Of a stretch of DNA of 64,000 bases, positions 7,054-16,800 are shown one piece after another. The notes beneath the pieces are model-generated. The model ran no database searches, was not told where the DNA came from, and worked only from the letters and a program-made list of their open reading frames with translations. A program made the position numbers and the translations under genes. The stretch spans positions 1-64,000 of the forward strand of contig NZ_JBHUIW010000022.1 in NCBI RefSeq assembly GCF_042682915.1. Reading direction: 5' to 3'. Origin of the DNA: Rhodoplanes azumiensis. GTDB lineage: Bacteria > Pseudomonadota > Alphaproteobacteria > Rhizobiales > Xanthobacteraceae. Positions within the stretch are counted from its first letter, which is position 1, and each line of letters opens with the position of its first letter.

Positions 7054-8322
7054 TCACGCAGCCTTCAAGGCGAGACTTTCGGCGATCGCCGCGGCCGATT
7101 CAAGCCCGCCGGGCCCGAGCGCGGCGACGGCCGGGCGCGAGCGGGCGAGCAGCGCGCGGCCGGCGGCCCGCGCGCTGTCCACCGTCACGGCGTCGACCCG
7201 CGCGACGATCTCCTCCACGGTCATCACCCGGTCGTGGATGATCATCTGGCGGGCGAGCTGCTCGGCGCGCGCGCCCGAGCTCTCCAGCGCCATCAAGAGG
7301 CCGGACTTCATCTGGGCCTTGGCGCGGGCGACCTCGGCCTCGGTGAGCCCGTAGGCGGCCGCCTCCATCTCGGCGACGACGACCCGCATCAGCTCCTTGG
7401 CGTCGGCCGCGTCGGTGCCGGCATAGAGGCCGAACAGGCCCGTGTCGGCATAGGGCGAGTGGAAGCAGTAGATCGAGTAGCACAGGCCGCGGGTCTCGCG
7501 GACCTCCTGGAACAGCCGCGACGACATCCCGCCGCCGAGCACGTTGGTGAACACCTGGAGGCTGTAGAGGGTCGGGTCGCGCTGCGGCACGCCCTCCAGC
7601 GCCAGTGCCAGATGGGCCTGCTCGAGGTCGCGCGCCTCGACATGCACGCCGCCGTGGAAGCGCGCCGGCTCCGGCCGCCCCGGCGACGGGCCGGCGAAGC
7701 CGCCGAACAGTCGCTCGACCTTGTCGAGCACCACCTGATGGTTCACGGCGCCGGCCGCCGCGACCACGGTGCCGGGGCCCCGATAGTTGCGGCCGAGGTA
7801 GTCGCGCAGCATCGCGGCGTCGATCGCGCGCACCGTGTCCGGGGTGCCGAGGATCGAGCGGCCGACCGGCTGGCCCGCATAGGCGGTCGCCTGCAGATAG
7901 TCGAACACCAAGTCGTCGGGCGTGTCCTCGAGGGCGCCGATCTCCTGGATGATGACGTTCTTCTCGCGGACGATCTCGTTGTCGTCGAAGCGGGGATTGG
8001 AGAGGATGTCGGCCAGCACCTCGAGCGCCAGCGGGACGTCGTCGCGCAGCATGCGGGCGTAATAGGCCGTCACCTCGACGCCGGTCGCGGCGTTGAGATC
8101 GCCGCCGACCGCCTCGATCTCCTCGGCGATCCGGCGCGCCGTGCGGGTCGACGTGCCCTTGAACGCCATGTGCTCGAGGAAGTGCGAGATGCCGTGCTCG
8201 TTCGGGCGCTCGTGGCGGCTGCCGCAGTTGACCCAGACACCGAGGGACGCGGTCTCGAGATGCGGCATGTCGTCGGTGACGACGATCAGGCCGGACGGAA
8301 GACGCGACACCTCGACGGTCAT
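7054..8322 (-). CDS. M16 family zinc peptidase (processing-peptidase-like)
   Basis: Peptidase of 422 residues, one full-length two-domain unit of the pitrilysin/mitochondrial processing peptidase family. The inverted zinc motif HFLEH is at residues 47-51, with Glu50 as the catalytic base. The downstream acidic stretch about residues 120-127 would give the third zinc ligand. The C-terminal domain carries the usual GGGMSSRLFQEVRETRGLCY signature, seen as GGGMSSRLFQEVRE. Its start codon overlaps the thrC stop by four bases (ATGA), so the two are translationally coupled. Its natural substrates in bacteria are poorly known. No inactive partner subunit is seen here. Confidence 0.92.
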   Translation of the reverse strand: MTVEVSRLPSGLIVVTDDMPHLETASLGVWVNCGSRHERPNEHGISHFLEHMAFKGTSTRTARRIAEEIEAVGGDLNAATGVEVTAYYARMLRDDVPLALEVLADILSNPRFDDNEIVREKNVIIQEIGALEDTPDDLVFDYLQATAYAGQPVGRSILGTPDTVRAIDAAMLRDYLGRNYRGPGTVVAAAGAVNHQVVLDKVERLFGGFAGPSPGRPEPARFHGGVHVEARDLEQAHLALALEGVPQRDPTLYSLQVFTNVLGGGMSSRLFQEVRETRGLCYSIYCFHSPYADTGLFGLYAGTDAADAKELMRVVVAEMEAAAYGLTEAEVARAKAQMKSGLLMALESSGARAEQLARQMIIHDRVMTVEEIVARVDAVTVDSARAAGRALLARSRPAVAALGPGGLESAAAIAESLALKAA

Positions 8323-9740
8323 GCGGCTGCTCCTGCGTCCGCGCTCGCCGCGCGGCTGTGACTGAGAATGTGGCGGGCGACGGCGGCCTGATCGGCCGGC
8401 AGAACGGTCGCGTGCTCGCACCGGCCGGGAAGATCGGCGAGCCAGTCCGGCAGCCCCGGGCGGATGCCGCAGGCCGCCTCGACCGCGTCCGGGAACTTGG
8501 CCGGATGGGCCGTGGAGAGCACCACCATCGGCACCGACCGGTCGCGCGGCTCCTTCTCGGCGACCGCCATGGCGACCGCGGTGTGCGGATCGAGCAGATA
8601 GCCGGCCTCGCGCCGCACCGTGCGGATGGTCGCGGCGACCTCCTCCTCGGCGGCGCGGTCGGCGGCGAACAGGGTCCGCATCGCCCCGAGCGAGCGGGCC
8701 GGGATCGAGAAGCTCTGCGTCTTCGACAACGATACCATCGCGACGCGCACCGCCCGCGCGTCGCGCTCGCACGCCTCGAACAGCAGCCGCTCGAAGTTCG
8801 ACGACACCTGGATGTCCATCGACGGCGACGTGGTCGCCACCACGTCGCGCACCTGATAGGTGCCGGTCGCGAGCGTGCGGGCCAGGATGTCGTTGACGTT
8901 GGTCGCGACCAGGAGCTTGTCGACCGGCAGGCCCATGCGGGCCGCCACATAGCCGGAGAACACGTCGCCGAAATTGCCGGTCGGCACCGTGAACGCCACC
9001 TTCCGGTGCGGCGCGCCCAGCGCCGCGGCGGCGACGAAATAATAGACCACCTGCGCGACCAGACGGGCGAAGTTGATCGAGTTGACGCCGGAGAGCCGCA
9101 CCCGGTCGCGGAACGGGTGGTCGTTGAACAGGCCCTTCACGATCGCCTGGCAGTCGTCGAACGTGCCCTCGATGGCGAGCGCGTGGACGTTGTCGGCGCC
9201 GGCCGTGGTCATCATCCGGCGCTGCACGTCGGAGACACGGCCCTGCGGGAACAGCACGAAGAGATCCGCCTGGGCCGAGCCGCGGAACGCCTCGACGGCG
9301 GCGCCGCCGGTGTCGCCCGAGGTCGCGACCACGATGGTCGAGCGCTCGCCGCGCGCCGCGAGCGCATGGTCCATCAGGCGCGACAGCACCTGCATGGCCA
9401 GATCCTTGAAGGCGAGCGTCGGCCCGTGGAAGAGCTCCAGCACGAAGGTCGCCGGTGCGACCTGTACGAGCGGCACGACGGCCGGGTGGCGGAACGTGTC
9501 GTAGGCCTCGCGCGCCATGCGGGAGAGGTCGGCGGCCGTGAGCGTGTCGCCGACGAACGGCGCCACCACCGCGGTGAAGACCTCCGCATAGGGGCGACCG
9601 GCGAAGCCGGCGATGGTCGCGGCGTCGAGCCCGGGCCATGTCTCGGGAACGTAGAGGCCGCCGTCGCGGGCGAGGCCGGCGAGGGTGACGTCCATGAAGC
9701 CGAGCGGCGGCGCCTCGCCGCGGGTGGAGATGTACTGCAC
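8319..9740 (-). CDS. thrC: Threonine synthase
   Basis: Enzyme of 473 residues that converts O-phosphohomoserine to threonine with pyridoxal phosphate. The cofactor lysine is Lys112 in HGPTLAFKDLAMQ. The phosphate-binding loop is in VVATSGDTGGAA and the glycine stretch is in TVPTGNFGD. The N-terminus MQYISTRGEAP is typical for the bacterial long-form class. It is first in a minus-strand run with the M16 peptidase and acetyltransferase. It is divergent from addB, sharing the 230-base gap 9741-9971 as a promoter region. Confidence 0.97.
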   Translation of the reverse strand: MQYISTRGEAPPLGFMDVTLAGLARDGGLYVPETWPGLDAATIAGFAGRPYAEVFTAVVAPFVGDTLTAADLSRMAREAYDTFRHPAVVPLVQVAPATFVLELFHGPTLAFKDLAMQVLSRLMDHALAARGERSTIVVATSGDTGGAAVEAFRGSAQADLFVLFPQGRVSDVQRRMMTTAGADNVHALAIEGTFDDCQAIVKGLFNDHPFRDRVRLSGVNSINFARLVAQVVYYFVAAAALGAPHRKVAFTVPTGNFGDVFSGYVAARMGLPVDKLLVATNVNDILARTLATGTYQVRDVVATTSPSMDIQVSSNFERLLFEACERDARAVRVAMVSLSKTQSFSIPARSLGAMRTLFAADRAAEEEVAATIRTVRREAGYLLDPHTAVAMAVAEKEPRDRSVPMVVLSTAHPAKFPDAVEAACGIRPGLPDWLADLPGRCEHATVLPADQAAVARHILSHSRAASADAGAAA

Positions 9741-9971
9741 GTGTCCTCACTGCCTCGAGGGGACGGCGCGCGTCCGGCGCGCCGCAATCCCCCGCCGGGG
9801 CCGGCAGATGTGCCGGCCGATCATGACCAAATCTCTGGAAAGCCTACCGTTCCGGGACTGGTGCCGACCCTTCGGCCGGCGACCCGGCACACTAGTCGGA
9901 ACCGCGGGGGCGCACAAGAAAGGCAATCGCTCCCCCGCATTGCTGCGGACGAATCCGGTTAAGCTCCGGCT

Positions 9972-12900
9972 ATGCCCAGCTCCGCCATCCCTCCCGCGCC
10001 CCGCGTCTACACCATCCCGGCCGCCGTGCCGTTCCTGCCCACCCTGGCGGCGGCCCTCCTGGAGGGGCGGCTGGTGCCCGGCGTCTCGGCCGCCGACCCG
10101 CTGGCGCTCGCCGGGGTGACCCTCTATCTGCCGACCCGGCGGGCCTGCCGGACCGCCCGGGACGTCGTCTTCGAGGCAATGGGGCGCGACGGCGCCGTGC
10201 TGCCCCGTATCGTCGCGCTCGGCGACATCGACGAGGACGAGCTGGCCTTTTCGGCCGCCTCCGGCCTCGCGCCGGAGGCGGCCGGCGCCGACGGCGGCGC
10301 CCTGCCGGAGCCCCTCGACCTGCCGCCCGCCTTGCCCGGCCTGTCGCGCCGGCTGCTGCTCGCCCGCCTGGTGCTCGCCTGGGCCAAGACCCTGCGCCGG
10401 AAGACCGCCGACCAAGCGCCCATCGTGGTCGACACCCCGGCGGCGGCGCTCGCCATGGCGGATCAGCTCGCCCGGCTGATCGACGACATGACCACCCGGG
10501 GCGTCCCGTGGACGGCGCTCGACACCCTGGTTCCGGAGGAGCACGACCGCTACTGGGGCCTCACCCTGAAATTCCTGGCCGTCGCCCGCGAGACGTGGCC
10601 GGCGGTGCTGGCCGAGCGGCGGACGATCGAGCCGGCCGCCCGCCGCGACCTGCTGATCGCCGCCGAGGCGGCCCGCGTCGCGGCGCGTGCCGACCGGCCG
10701 GTGATCGTCGCCGGCTCGACCGGCTCGATGCCGGCGACGGCCCGCTTCATCGCCACGGTGGCGCGGCTGCCGCACGGCGCCGTGGTGCTGCCGGGCCTCG
10801 ACACGGTGCTCGACGACGCCTCGTGGGCGGCCATCGACGGCATCGCGGACGGCTCCGGCCTGGCTCCGGAGCCGGAGTGCGGCCATCCGCAATTCGCCCT
10901 GCACGGCCTGCTGGCCGGCATGGGGCTGACCCGCGCCGACGTGGTGCCGCTCGGCACCCCGCCCCGGCACGACCGCGCCGTGCTGCTCTCCGAGGCGCTG
11001 CGGCCGGCCCCGACCACGCATCTGTGGCAGCAGCGCCTCGCCCGCGCGGACGTCACCGGCGCGCTGCGCGACGGCCTGCCGGGTCTCGCCGTGATCGAGG
11101 CGGCGAACGCCGAGGAGGAGGCGCTCGCCATCGCCGTGGTGCTGCGCGAGGCGCTCGACCAGCCCGGGCGCACGGCGGCGCTCGCCACCCCGGACCGGGC
11201 GCTGGCGCGACGAGTCGCCGCCGCGCTCGGGCGCTGGGGCGTGACCGTGTCGGACACCGGCGGCCAGCCGCTCGCCGACGCCCCGGCCGGGGTGTTCGCG
11301 CGGCTCGCCGCCGAGACCGCGCTGGGCGAGGTCGCGCCGGTGCCGTTGCTGGCGCTGCTGAAGCACCCGCTCGCCCGGCTCGGCCGCGACGCGGCCGAGC
11401 ATGCGCGCGCCGTCGCGGCGCTGGAGCGGGCGGTGCTGCGCGGACCGCGGCCGCGTCCCGGCACGGCCGGCCTCGCCCACGCGCTGGCGACCATCGCGAC
11501 CGAGGTGGCGAGGCTGCAGGCCGGGGACACGTCCGCCCTCCATCCGGCCGACCCGCGGGCCCGGTTGCGCCCGCACGAGCTCGCGGCCGCGACCCGGCTC
11601 GTCGAGCGATTGACGGCGGCACTGGCGCCGCTCGAAAAGCTCGACCACCGAAAGCCGCAGGCGCTGGCCGCGCTCGCCGCCGCGCATCGGGCCGTGATCG
11701 AGGCGCTGTCCGACGACGGCGCCGACGGGATCGTCGCGTTCGCCGGGCCGGACGGTGGCGCGCTCGCCGACGTCTTCGACACGCTCGCCGAGGAGGCGGC
11801 GGCCGAGACGTTTCCGGTGGCGACCGAGGACTATGCCGAGCTGTTCCGCACCGCCGTCGCCGACCGCGTGGTGCGGCCGCCACCGGCGCCGGGCGCCCGC
11901 CTGCACATCCTCGGCCTGCTCGAGGCGCGGCTCGTGACGGTCGACCGCATGGTGCTGGGCGGGCTCGCCGAAGGCGTGTGGCCGCCGGCCGCGGCGAGCG
12001 ACCCGTGGCTCAGCCGCGGCATGCGCCACGCGCTCGGCCTCGACCTGCCGGAGCGCCGCATCGGCCTCTCGGCGCACGACTTCGCCCAGCTCGCCGGCTC
12101 CGCCCCCGAGGTGGTGATGACGCGGCCCGGCAAGATCGGCGGCGCGCCGGTCGCGGCGTCGCGCTTCTTGCAACGGCTCGCCGCCGTCGCCGGGCCGGCG
12201 TGGAAGGACGTCGTGAAGCGGGGCGAGGCTTATCTCGATCTCGCGCGAAAACTCGATCGGCCGGACGGGCCGCCGAAGCGCGTCGGAAGGCCGGAGCCGA
12301 AGCCGCCGCGCGACGTGCGCCCCGTGTCGCTGTCGGTCACCGAGATCGAGCACTGGCTGCGCGATCCCTACACGATCTACGCGAAGCACATTCTGCGGCT
12401 GTCGCCGCTCGACCCGGTGGATCTGCCGCCCGGCGCCAAGGACCGCGGCATCGCCATCCATGCCGCCATCGGCACGTTCTGCGAGCGTTACGCCACCGCG
12501 TTGCCCGACGACCCGCTCGCGGTCCTTCTCGAGATCGGCCGACAGGAATTCGAGAAGCTCGACGACACGCCGGAGGCGCGGGCCTTCTGGTGGCCGCGCT
12601 TCACCGAGATCGCCCGCTGGTTCGTGCGGTTCGAGCGCGAGCGGCGCGCCGACGGCACGGTCGTGAGCGCCGAGATCACGGGCGCGCTCGACATCCCGCT
12701 CGGCGAGGGCCGCACCTTCCGGCTGCGCGCCCGCGCCGACCGCATCGAGCGCCATCCGGACGGCTCCTTCGCCATCCTCGACTTCAAGACCGGCGCGCCG
12801 CCGTCGTCGAAGCAGGTGCGGCTCGGCCTCTCGCCGCAGCTGACGCTGGAAGGCGCGATTCTTCGCGGGGGCGGCTTCGACGGGCTGCCCCCCGGCGAAG

Positions 12901-13160
12901 GACTCGCCGAGATCGCCTATGTGCGCCTCACCGGCGGCGATCCGGCCGGCGAGTGCTGCCCGGTCGATCTCGAGACGCAGTCGCCGGACGCCGCCGCCGA
13001 AGCAGCACTCGGCAAGCTGATCGGCCTCGTGAAGAAGTTCGACGACCCGGAGACGCCTTACCGCTCGCTGGTGCTCTCGATGTGGAAGAGCCGCTACGGC
13101 ACCTACGACGACCTCGCCCGCGTCAAGGAGTGGTCGACCGGAGAGGGAGGCGGGGAGTGA
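9972..13160 (+). CDS. addB: Double-strand break repair protein AddB
   Basis: AddB is the partner of AddA in the helicase-nuclease that resects DNA ends for RecA-dependent repair and recognises Chi-like sites. The protein has 1062 residues, normal for this order. The N-terminal part begins RVYTIPAAVPFLPTLAAAL and has the helicase-like but degenerate TLYLPTRRACR region. The C-terminal RecB-type nuclease domain starts near PVSLSVTEIEHWLRDPY and carries the active-site core FAILDFKTGAPPSSKQVR, with Asp and Lys in LDFKTG. It is separated from addA by hicAB and a repeat, which is unusual because the two genes normally adjoin. Confidence 0.95.
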   Translation: MPSSAIPPAPRVYTIPAAVPFLPTLAAALLEGRLVPGVSAADPLALAGVTLYLPTRRACRTARDVVFEAMGRDGAVLPRIVALGDIDEDELAFSAASGLAPEAAGADGGALPEPLDLPPALPGLSRRLLLARLVLAWAKTLRRKTADQAPIVVDTPAAALAMADQLARLIDDMTTRGVPWTALDTLVPEEHDRYWGLTLKFLAVARETWPAVLAERRTIEPAARRDLLIAAEAARVAARADRPVIVAGSTGSMPATARFIATVARLPHGAVVLPGLDTVLDDASWAAIDGIADGSGLAPEPECGHPQFALHGLLAGMGLTRADVVPLGTPPRHDRAVLLSEALRPAPTTHLWQQRLARADVTGALRDGLPGLAVIEAANAEEEALAIAVVLREALDQPGRTAALATPDRALARRVAAALGRWGVTVSDTGGQPLADAPAGVFARLAAETALGEVAPVPLLALLKHPLARLGRDAAEHARAVAALERAVLRGPRPRPGTAGLAHALATIATEVARLQAGDTSALHPADPRARLRPHELAAATRLVERLTAALAPLEKLDHRKPQALAALAAAHRAVIEALSDDGADGIVAFAGPDGGALADVFDTLAEEAAAETFPVATEDYAELFRTAVADRVVRPPPAPGARLHILGLLEARLVTVDRMVLGGLAEGVWPPAAASDPWLSRGMRHALGLDLPERRIGLSAHDFAQLAGSAPEVVMTRPGKIGGAPVAASRFLQRLAAVAGPAWKDVVKRGEAYLDLARKLDRPDGPPKRVGRPEPKPPRDVRPVSLSVTEIEHWLRDPYTIYAKHILRLSPLDPVDLPPGAKDRGIAIHAAIGTFCERYATALPDDPLAVLLEIGRQEFEKLDDTPEARAFWWPRFTEIARWFVRFERERRADGTVVSAEITGALDIPLGEGRTFRLRARADRIERHPDGSFAILDFKTGAPPSSKQVRLGLSPQLTLEGAILRGGGFDGLPPGEGLAEIAYVRLTGGDPAGECCPVDLETQSPDAAAEAALGKLIGLVKKFDDPETPYRSLVLSMWKSRYGTYDDLARVKEWSTGEGGGE

Positions 13161-13202
13161 GCCGCGTTCGATTTGGGGCTATGATGGCCGCGCGAGGTCG
13201 CC

Positions 13203-13397
13203 GTGACTGTCAGGGAACTCATCAGGCTGATCGAGCGGGACGGCTGGTATCTGGTCACGACCCGAGGCAGCCATCGGCAATTCAAGCAACCGACCAAGCT
13301 CGGCCGGGTCACCATTGCCGGCCACCCGGCGGACGACGTCGCTCCCGGAACACTGAACAGCGTGGCGAAGCAGGCCGGGCTCAAGGAGAAGCCGTGA
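13203..13397 (+). CDS. hicA: HicA-type mRNA interferase toxin
   Basis: Small basic protein of 64 residues with a double-stranded-RNA-binding fold. It has the HicA core GWYLVTTRGSHRQFKQP, which contains the catalytic His in GSHRQF, then VTIAGHPADDVAPGTLNSV and a final KQAGL. HicA toxins cleave mRNA and are blocked by HicB. The GTG start at 13203 lies behind a possible -10 element TATGAT at 13180. The stop codon is directly followed by the hicB ATG, so the two are coupled. Placement between addB and addA suggests insertion into an older operon. Confidence 0.9.
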   Translation: MTVRELIRLIERDGWYLVTTRGSHRQFKQPTKLGRVTIAGHPADDVAPGTLNSVAKQAGLKEKP

Positions 13398-13604
13398 ATG
13401 CGCTACGCGGTCGTGATCGAGAAGGCGAACGAGACCTATTCGGCTTACGTCCCGGACCTGCCCGGCTGCATCGCGACCGGAGCGACGGTCAAGGAGGTCG
13501 AGACGAACATCCGGGAGGCCATCCGTTTCCACATCGAAGGGCTCGAAGAGGACGGGCTTCCGGTTCCGCAACCGACGAGCCTCGCGGAATACGTGGAGGC
13601 GTGA
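13398..13604 (+). CDS. hicB: HicB-type antitoxin
   Basis: Antitoxin of 68 residues with the partial RNase H-like HicB fold. It shows YAVVIEKANETYSAYVPDLPG, seen as SAYVPDLPGCIATG, then the helix REAIRFHIEGLEEDGLPVP and a short tail TSLAEYVEA. It should neutralise the adjacent HicA. Many HicB proteins carry a C-terminal DNA-binding domain. This one stops at 68 residues and lacks it, which is the short form seen in many Proteobacteria and cyanobacteria. Transcriptional autoregulation would therefore need another factor or domain. Confidence 0.9.
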   Translation: MRYAVVIEKANETYSAYVPDLPGCIATGATVKEVETNIREAIRFHIEGLEEDGLPVPQPTSLAEYVEA

Positions 13605-13620
13605 GGCCGAGCGCCGCATG

Positions 13621-13788
13621 TCCTTCTCCCCGCGCGCGGGGTTGCGCTCTCGCGCGACAAGAAGGTGGCTCGCCGCGTAGCGGCGAGTCGGATGAGGGGG
13701 CGCCGCCGTATCCACGAGACGCCCCCTCACCCGACATCCGCGCTGGGCGCGCGAATGTCGACCTCTCCCCGCACGCGGGGAGAGGTGA
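13621..13788. repeat. Interspersed palindromic repeat, family D copy 1
   Basis: The outer ends are CTTCTCCCCGCGCGCGGGG and CCCCGCACGCGGGGAGAGG, each a hairpin by itself. Inner inverted parts include GAGGGGGCG and CGCCCCCTC around a short centre. It fills the gap between hicB and addA. A related copy is at 27049-27196 and a half copy at 59-88. Confidence 0.7.
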
Positions 13789-13815
13789 CGCTAACGCGCT
13801 GCGAGAGATCGACGG

Positions 13816-16800
13816 ATGAGCCGCCCGAAAACCATCCCGGTCGATGTCACGACCGTGCAGGCCGAGGCGGCGGATCCGACCGCCTCGGTGTTCGTGTCGG
13901 CCAATGCCGGCTCGGGCAAGACGCACGTGCTGGCGCAGCGGGTGATCCGGCTGCTGCTCGCCGGCGTCGATCCGGCGAAGATCCTCTGCATCACCTTCAC
14001 CAAGGCGGCGGCCGCCAACATGGCGGACCGCGTGTTCGGCCAGCTCGCCGGCTGGATCTCGCTCGACGATGCCGCGCTGGACGAGAAGCTGAAGAACCTC
14101 GGCGTGACGTCCATCACGTCCCGCGATCGCGAGCAGGCGCGAAAACTGTTCGCGGCGGCGCTCGACACGCCGGGCGGCCTGAAGGTGGAGACCATCCACG
14201 CCTTCTGCACGCGGCTTCTGCAACGCTTCCCGTTCGAGGCCGGCGTGCCGGCGCATTTCTCGGTGCTGGACGACCGCGCCACCGACGAGCTTCTCGACCG
14301 CTCGACCATGGCGGTGCTGCTCGACGCGACCGCGTCGCCGAACAGCGCGACCGGCCGCGCGCTCACCTCGGCGCTCGCCGCCGCGGCGGACCAGACGCTG
14401 CGCGATCTCGTCCGCGAGGCGGTGTTCCGCCGTCACGCCCTGACCGCCTGGATCGACGCGCATGGCGGCGTGCAGGGCGCGTTGGAGAACCTGTCGGTGT
14501 CGCTCGGGGTCACGAGCGACGACACCGTCGAGGCGATCGACGCGGCGATCGTCGACGGGCCGATCCTGCCGGCCCCCGAGTGGGCCGCGGTCGCGGCCGT
14601 CTGCAAGGGCGGCACGGCGAACGACCAGAAGCAGTGCGCCCGCCTCACGGCCGCCGCGGCGGCGCGTGGGGCCGAGCAGATCGAGGCCTATCTCGACGTC
14701 TTCCTCACCGGCAAGCGCGAGCGGCGGAAATCGCTCGTCACGTCCGGCATCGCCAAGAAGCATCCGGCGCTCGCCGAGCGGCTCGCCGCCGAGCAGGAGC
14801 GCGTCGTCGCGCTGGTGGCGCGGCGCGACGCCGTCGCGGCGCGCGACCGCACCGCGGCGCTGGTGACGCTCGCGGCCGCCGTGATCGCCCGCTATGTCGC
14901 CGAGAAGAACCGCCGCGGTTTTCTCGACTACGACGACCTGATCGACCGCACCCTGGCGCTGCTGCAGCAGACCGCACCCGGCTGGGTGCACTACAAGCTC
15001 GACCGCGCCATCGATCACGTGCTGATCGACGAGGCGCAGGACACGAGCCCGAAGCAGTGGGAGATCATCCGCCTGCTGGTCGCCGAGTTCACGGCCGGGG
15101 CCGGGGCGCGGCCGGTCCGCCGCACCGTCTTCGCGGTCGGCGACGAGAAGCAGTCGATCTTCTCGTTCCAGGGCGCCGTGCCGAAGGAGTTCGCCCGCAT
15201 GCGGCGGCACTTCGAGACCGCCCACAAGGCCGCGGGCCTGACCTTCCACCGGCGCGACTTCAAGGTGTCGTTCCGCTCGGGCGCCAACATCCTCGGCGCC
15301 GTCGACGCGGTGTTCGCGGCGCCCGAGATGTTCGCCAGCATCACGTCCGACGCGGACGGGATTCCGCCCCACGTCGCGCTGCCCGATGCGGCGCCCGGCA
15401 TCGTCGAGGTCTGGCCGCTGACGCCGGCCGATCCGCGCGAGGAGATGGAGGGCTGGGCGGCGCCGTTCGACGAGACGATCGAGACGAGCCCGCAGGTGAA
15501 GCTCGCCCGAAAGATCGCGCAGACGATCCGCGATCTGATCGAGACCGGCGCGCCGGCCGGTCACGAGAACCGGCCGCTGCGGGCCGGCGACGTGCTGGTG
15601 CTGGTGCGCCAGCGCGGGGCCATGTTCGAGGCGATCATCCGGGCGCTCGGCGAGGCGCGGGTGCCGGTCGCCGGCGCCGACCGGCTGACGCTGACCGAGC
15701 ACGTCGCCGTCGTCGACCTGATGGCGCTCGCCGACGCGATCCTGCTGCCGGCCGACGACCTCGCGCTCGCCATCGCGCTGAAGAGCCCGCTGTTCGGCCT
15801 GGACGACGAGATGCTGTTCCGCCTCGCCCACGGCCGGCGCGGCACGCTGCACGCGGCGCTGATGGCGGCGGCCGACGATCCCGTCATCGCCGCCGCGGCG
15901 GCGGCGTTCGCGCGCTGTGCCGAGGCGGCAAAGCGTTGCGGGCCGTTCGACTTCTTCGCCTGGCTGCTCGGCCCGGAAGGCGGACGAAAGAAATTCCTGG
16001 CGCGGCTCGGGCAGGAGGCGAACGACGCGCTCGACGAGTTCCTGGCGCTCGCCCTCGACTACGAGCGGCGCGAGACGCCGTCGCTGCAGGGCTTCGTCGC
16101 CTGGCTGCGCGCCGCCGAGAGCGAGATCAAGCGCGACATGGAGATCCGCCGCGACGAGGTGCGGGTGATGACCGTGCACGGCGCCAAGGGCCTCGAGGCG
16201 CCGCTGGTGTTCCTGGCCGACACGACACAGCCGCCGGCCGGCCCGCGGCCGCCGCGGCTTCTCGTGCTGCCGACCGAACACCTCGCCCCCGGCACCCCCG
16301 GCGCGCCGGTGTGGGCCGGCCGCAAAGAGCAGGATCCGCCGGCGCTGGCCGCGGCGCGCGCGAACGCCGCCCGCGAGGCGGAGGACGAGTACCGGAGACT
16401 TCTCTACGTGGCGATGACGCGCGCCGCCCATCGCCTGATCGTCTGCGGCTGCGCCGGCGCCAAGAGGCCGCCGGCCGGCTGCTGGCACGAGCTGATCACG
16501 ACGCAGCTCACCGGCCGGCCGGGCGTGACGGAGGAGACGCTCGACGGCCACGAGGCGCCGGTGCGGGTCTATCGCAAGGTGGCGGCCGAGCCCCTGCCCG
16601 AGCCGCCCGCGCCGGCGGCCGAGGTCGGGTCGGCACCGGCGTCCCCGGAGCCGGACTGGCTGCGCCGGGTCGTCGCCGCCGACATGGCGGCGCCCGCTCC
16701 GGTGTCGCCGTCGCGCGCCCTCGACCAGGACGGGCCCGCCGTCCCGCGTCGCGTCGCCGGCACCGAGACGGCCCGCAAGGCGGCGATGCTGCGCGGCAGC

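Noticed and set aside
9972..13160. Long open frames on the opposite strand and in other phases across addB, addA, gyrB and dnaA
   Set aside because: They are shadows caused by high third-position GC. Their translations are Arg/Ala/Gly-rich with no family motifs, while the chosen frames have clear ones.
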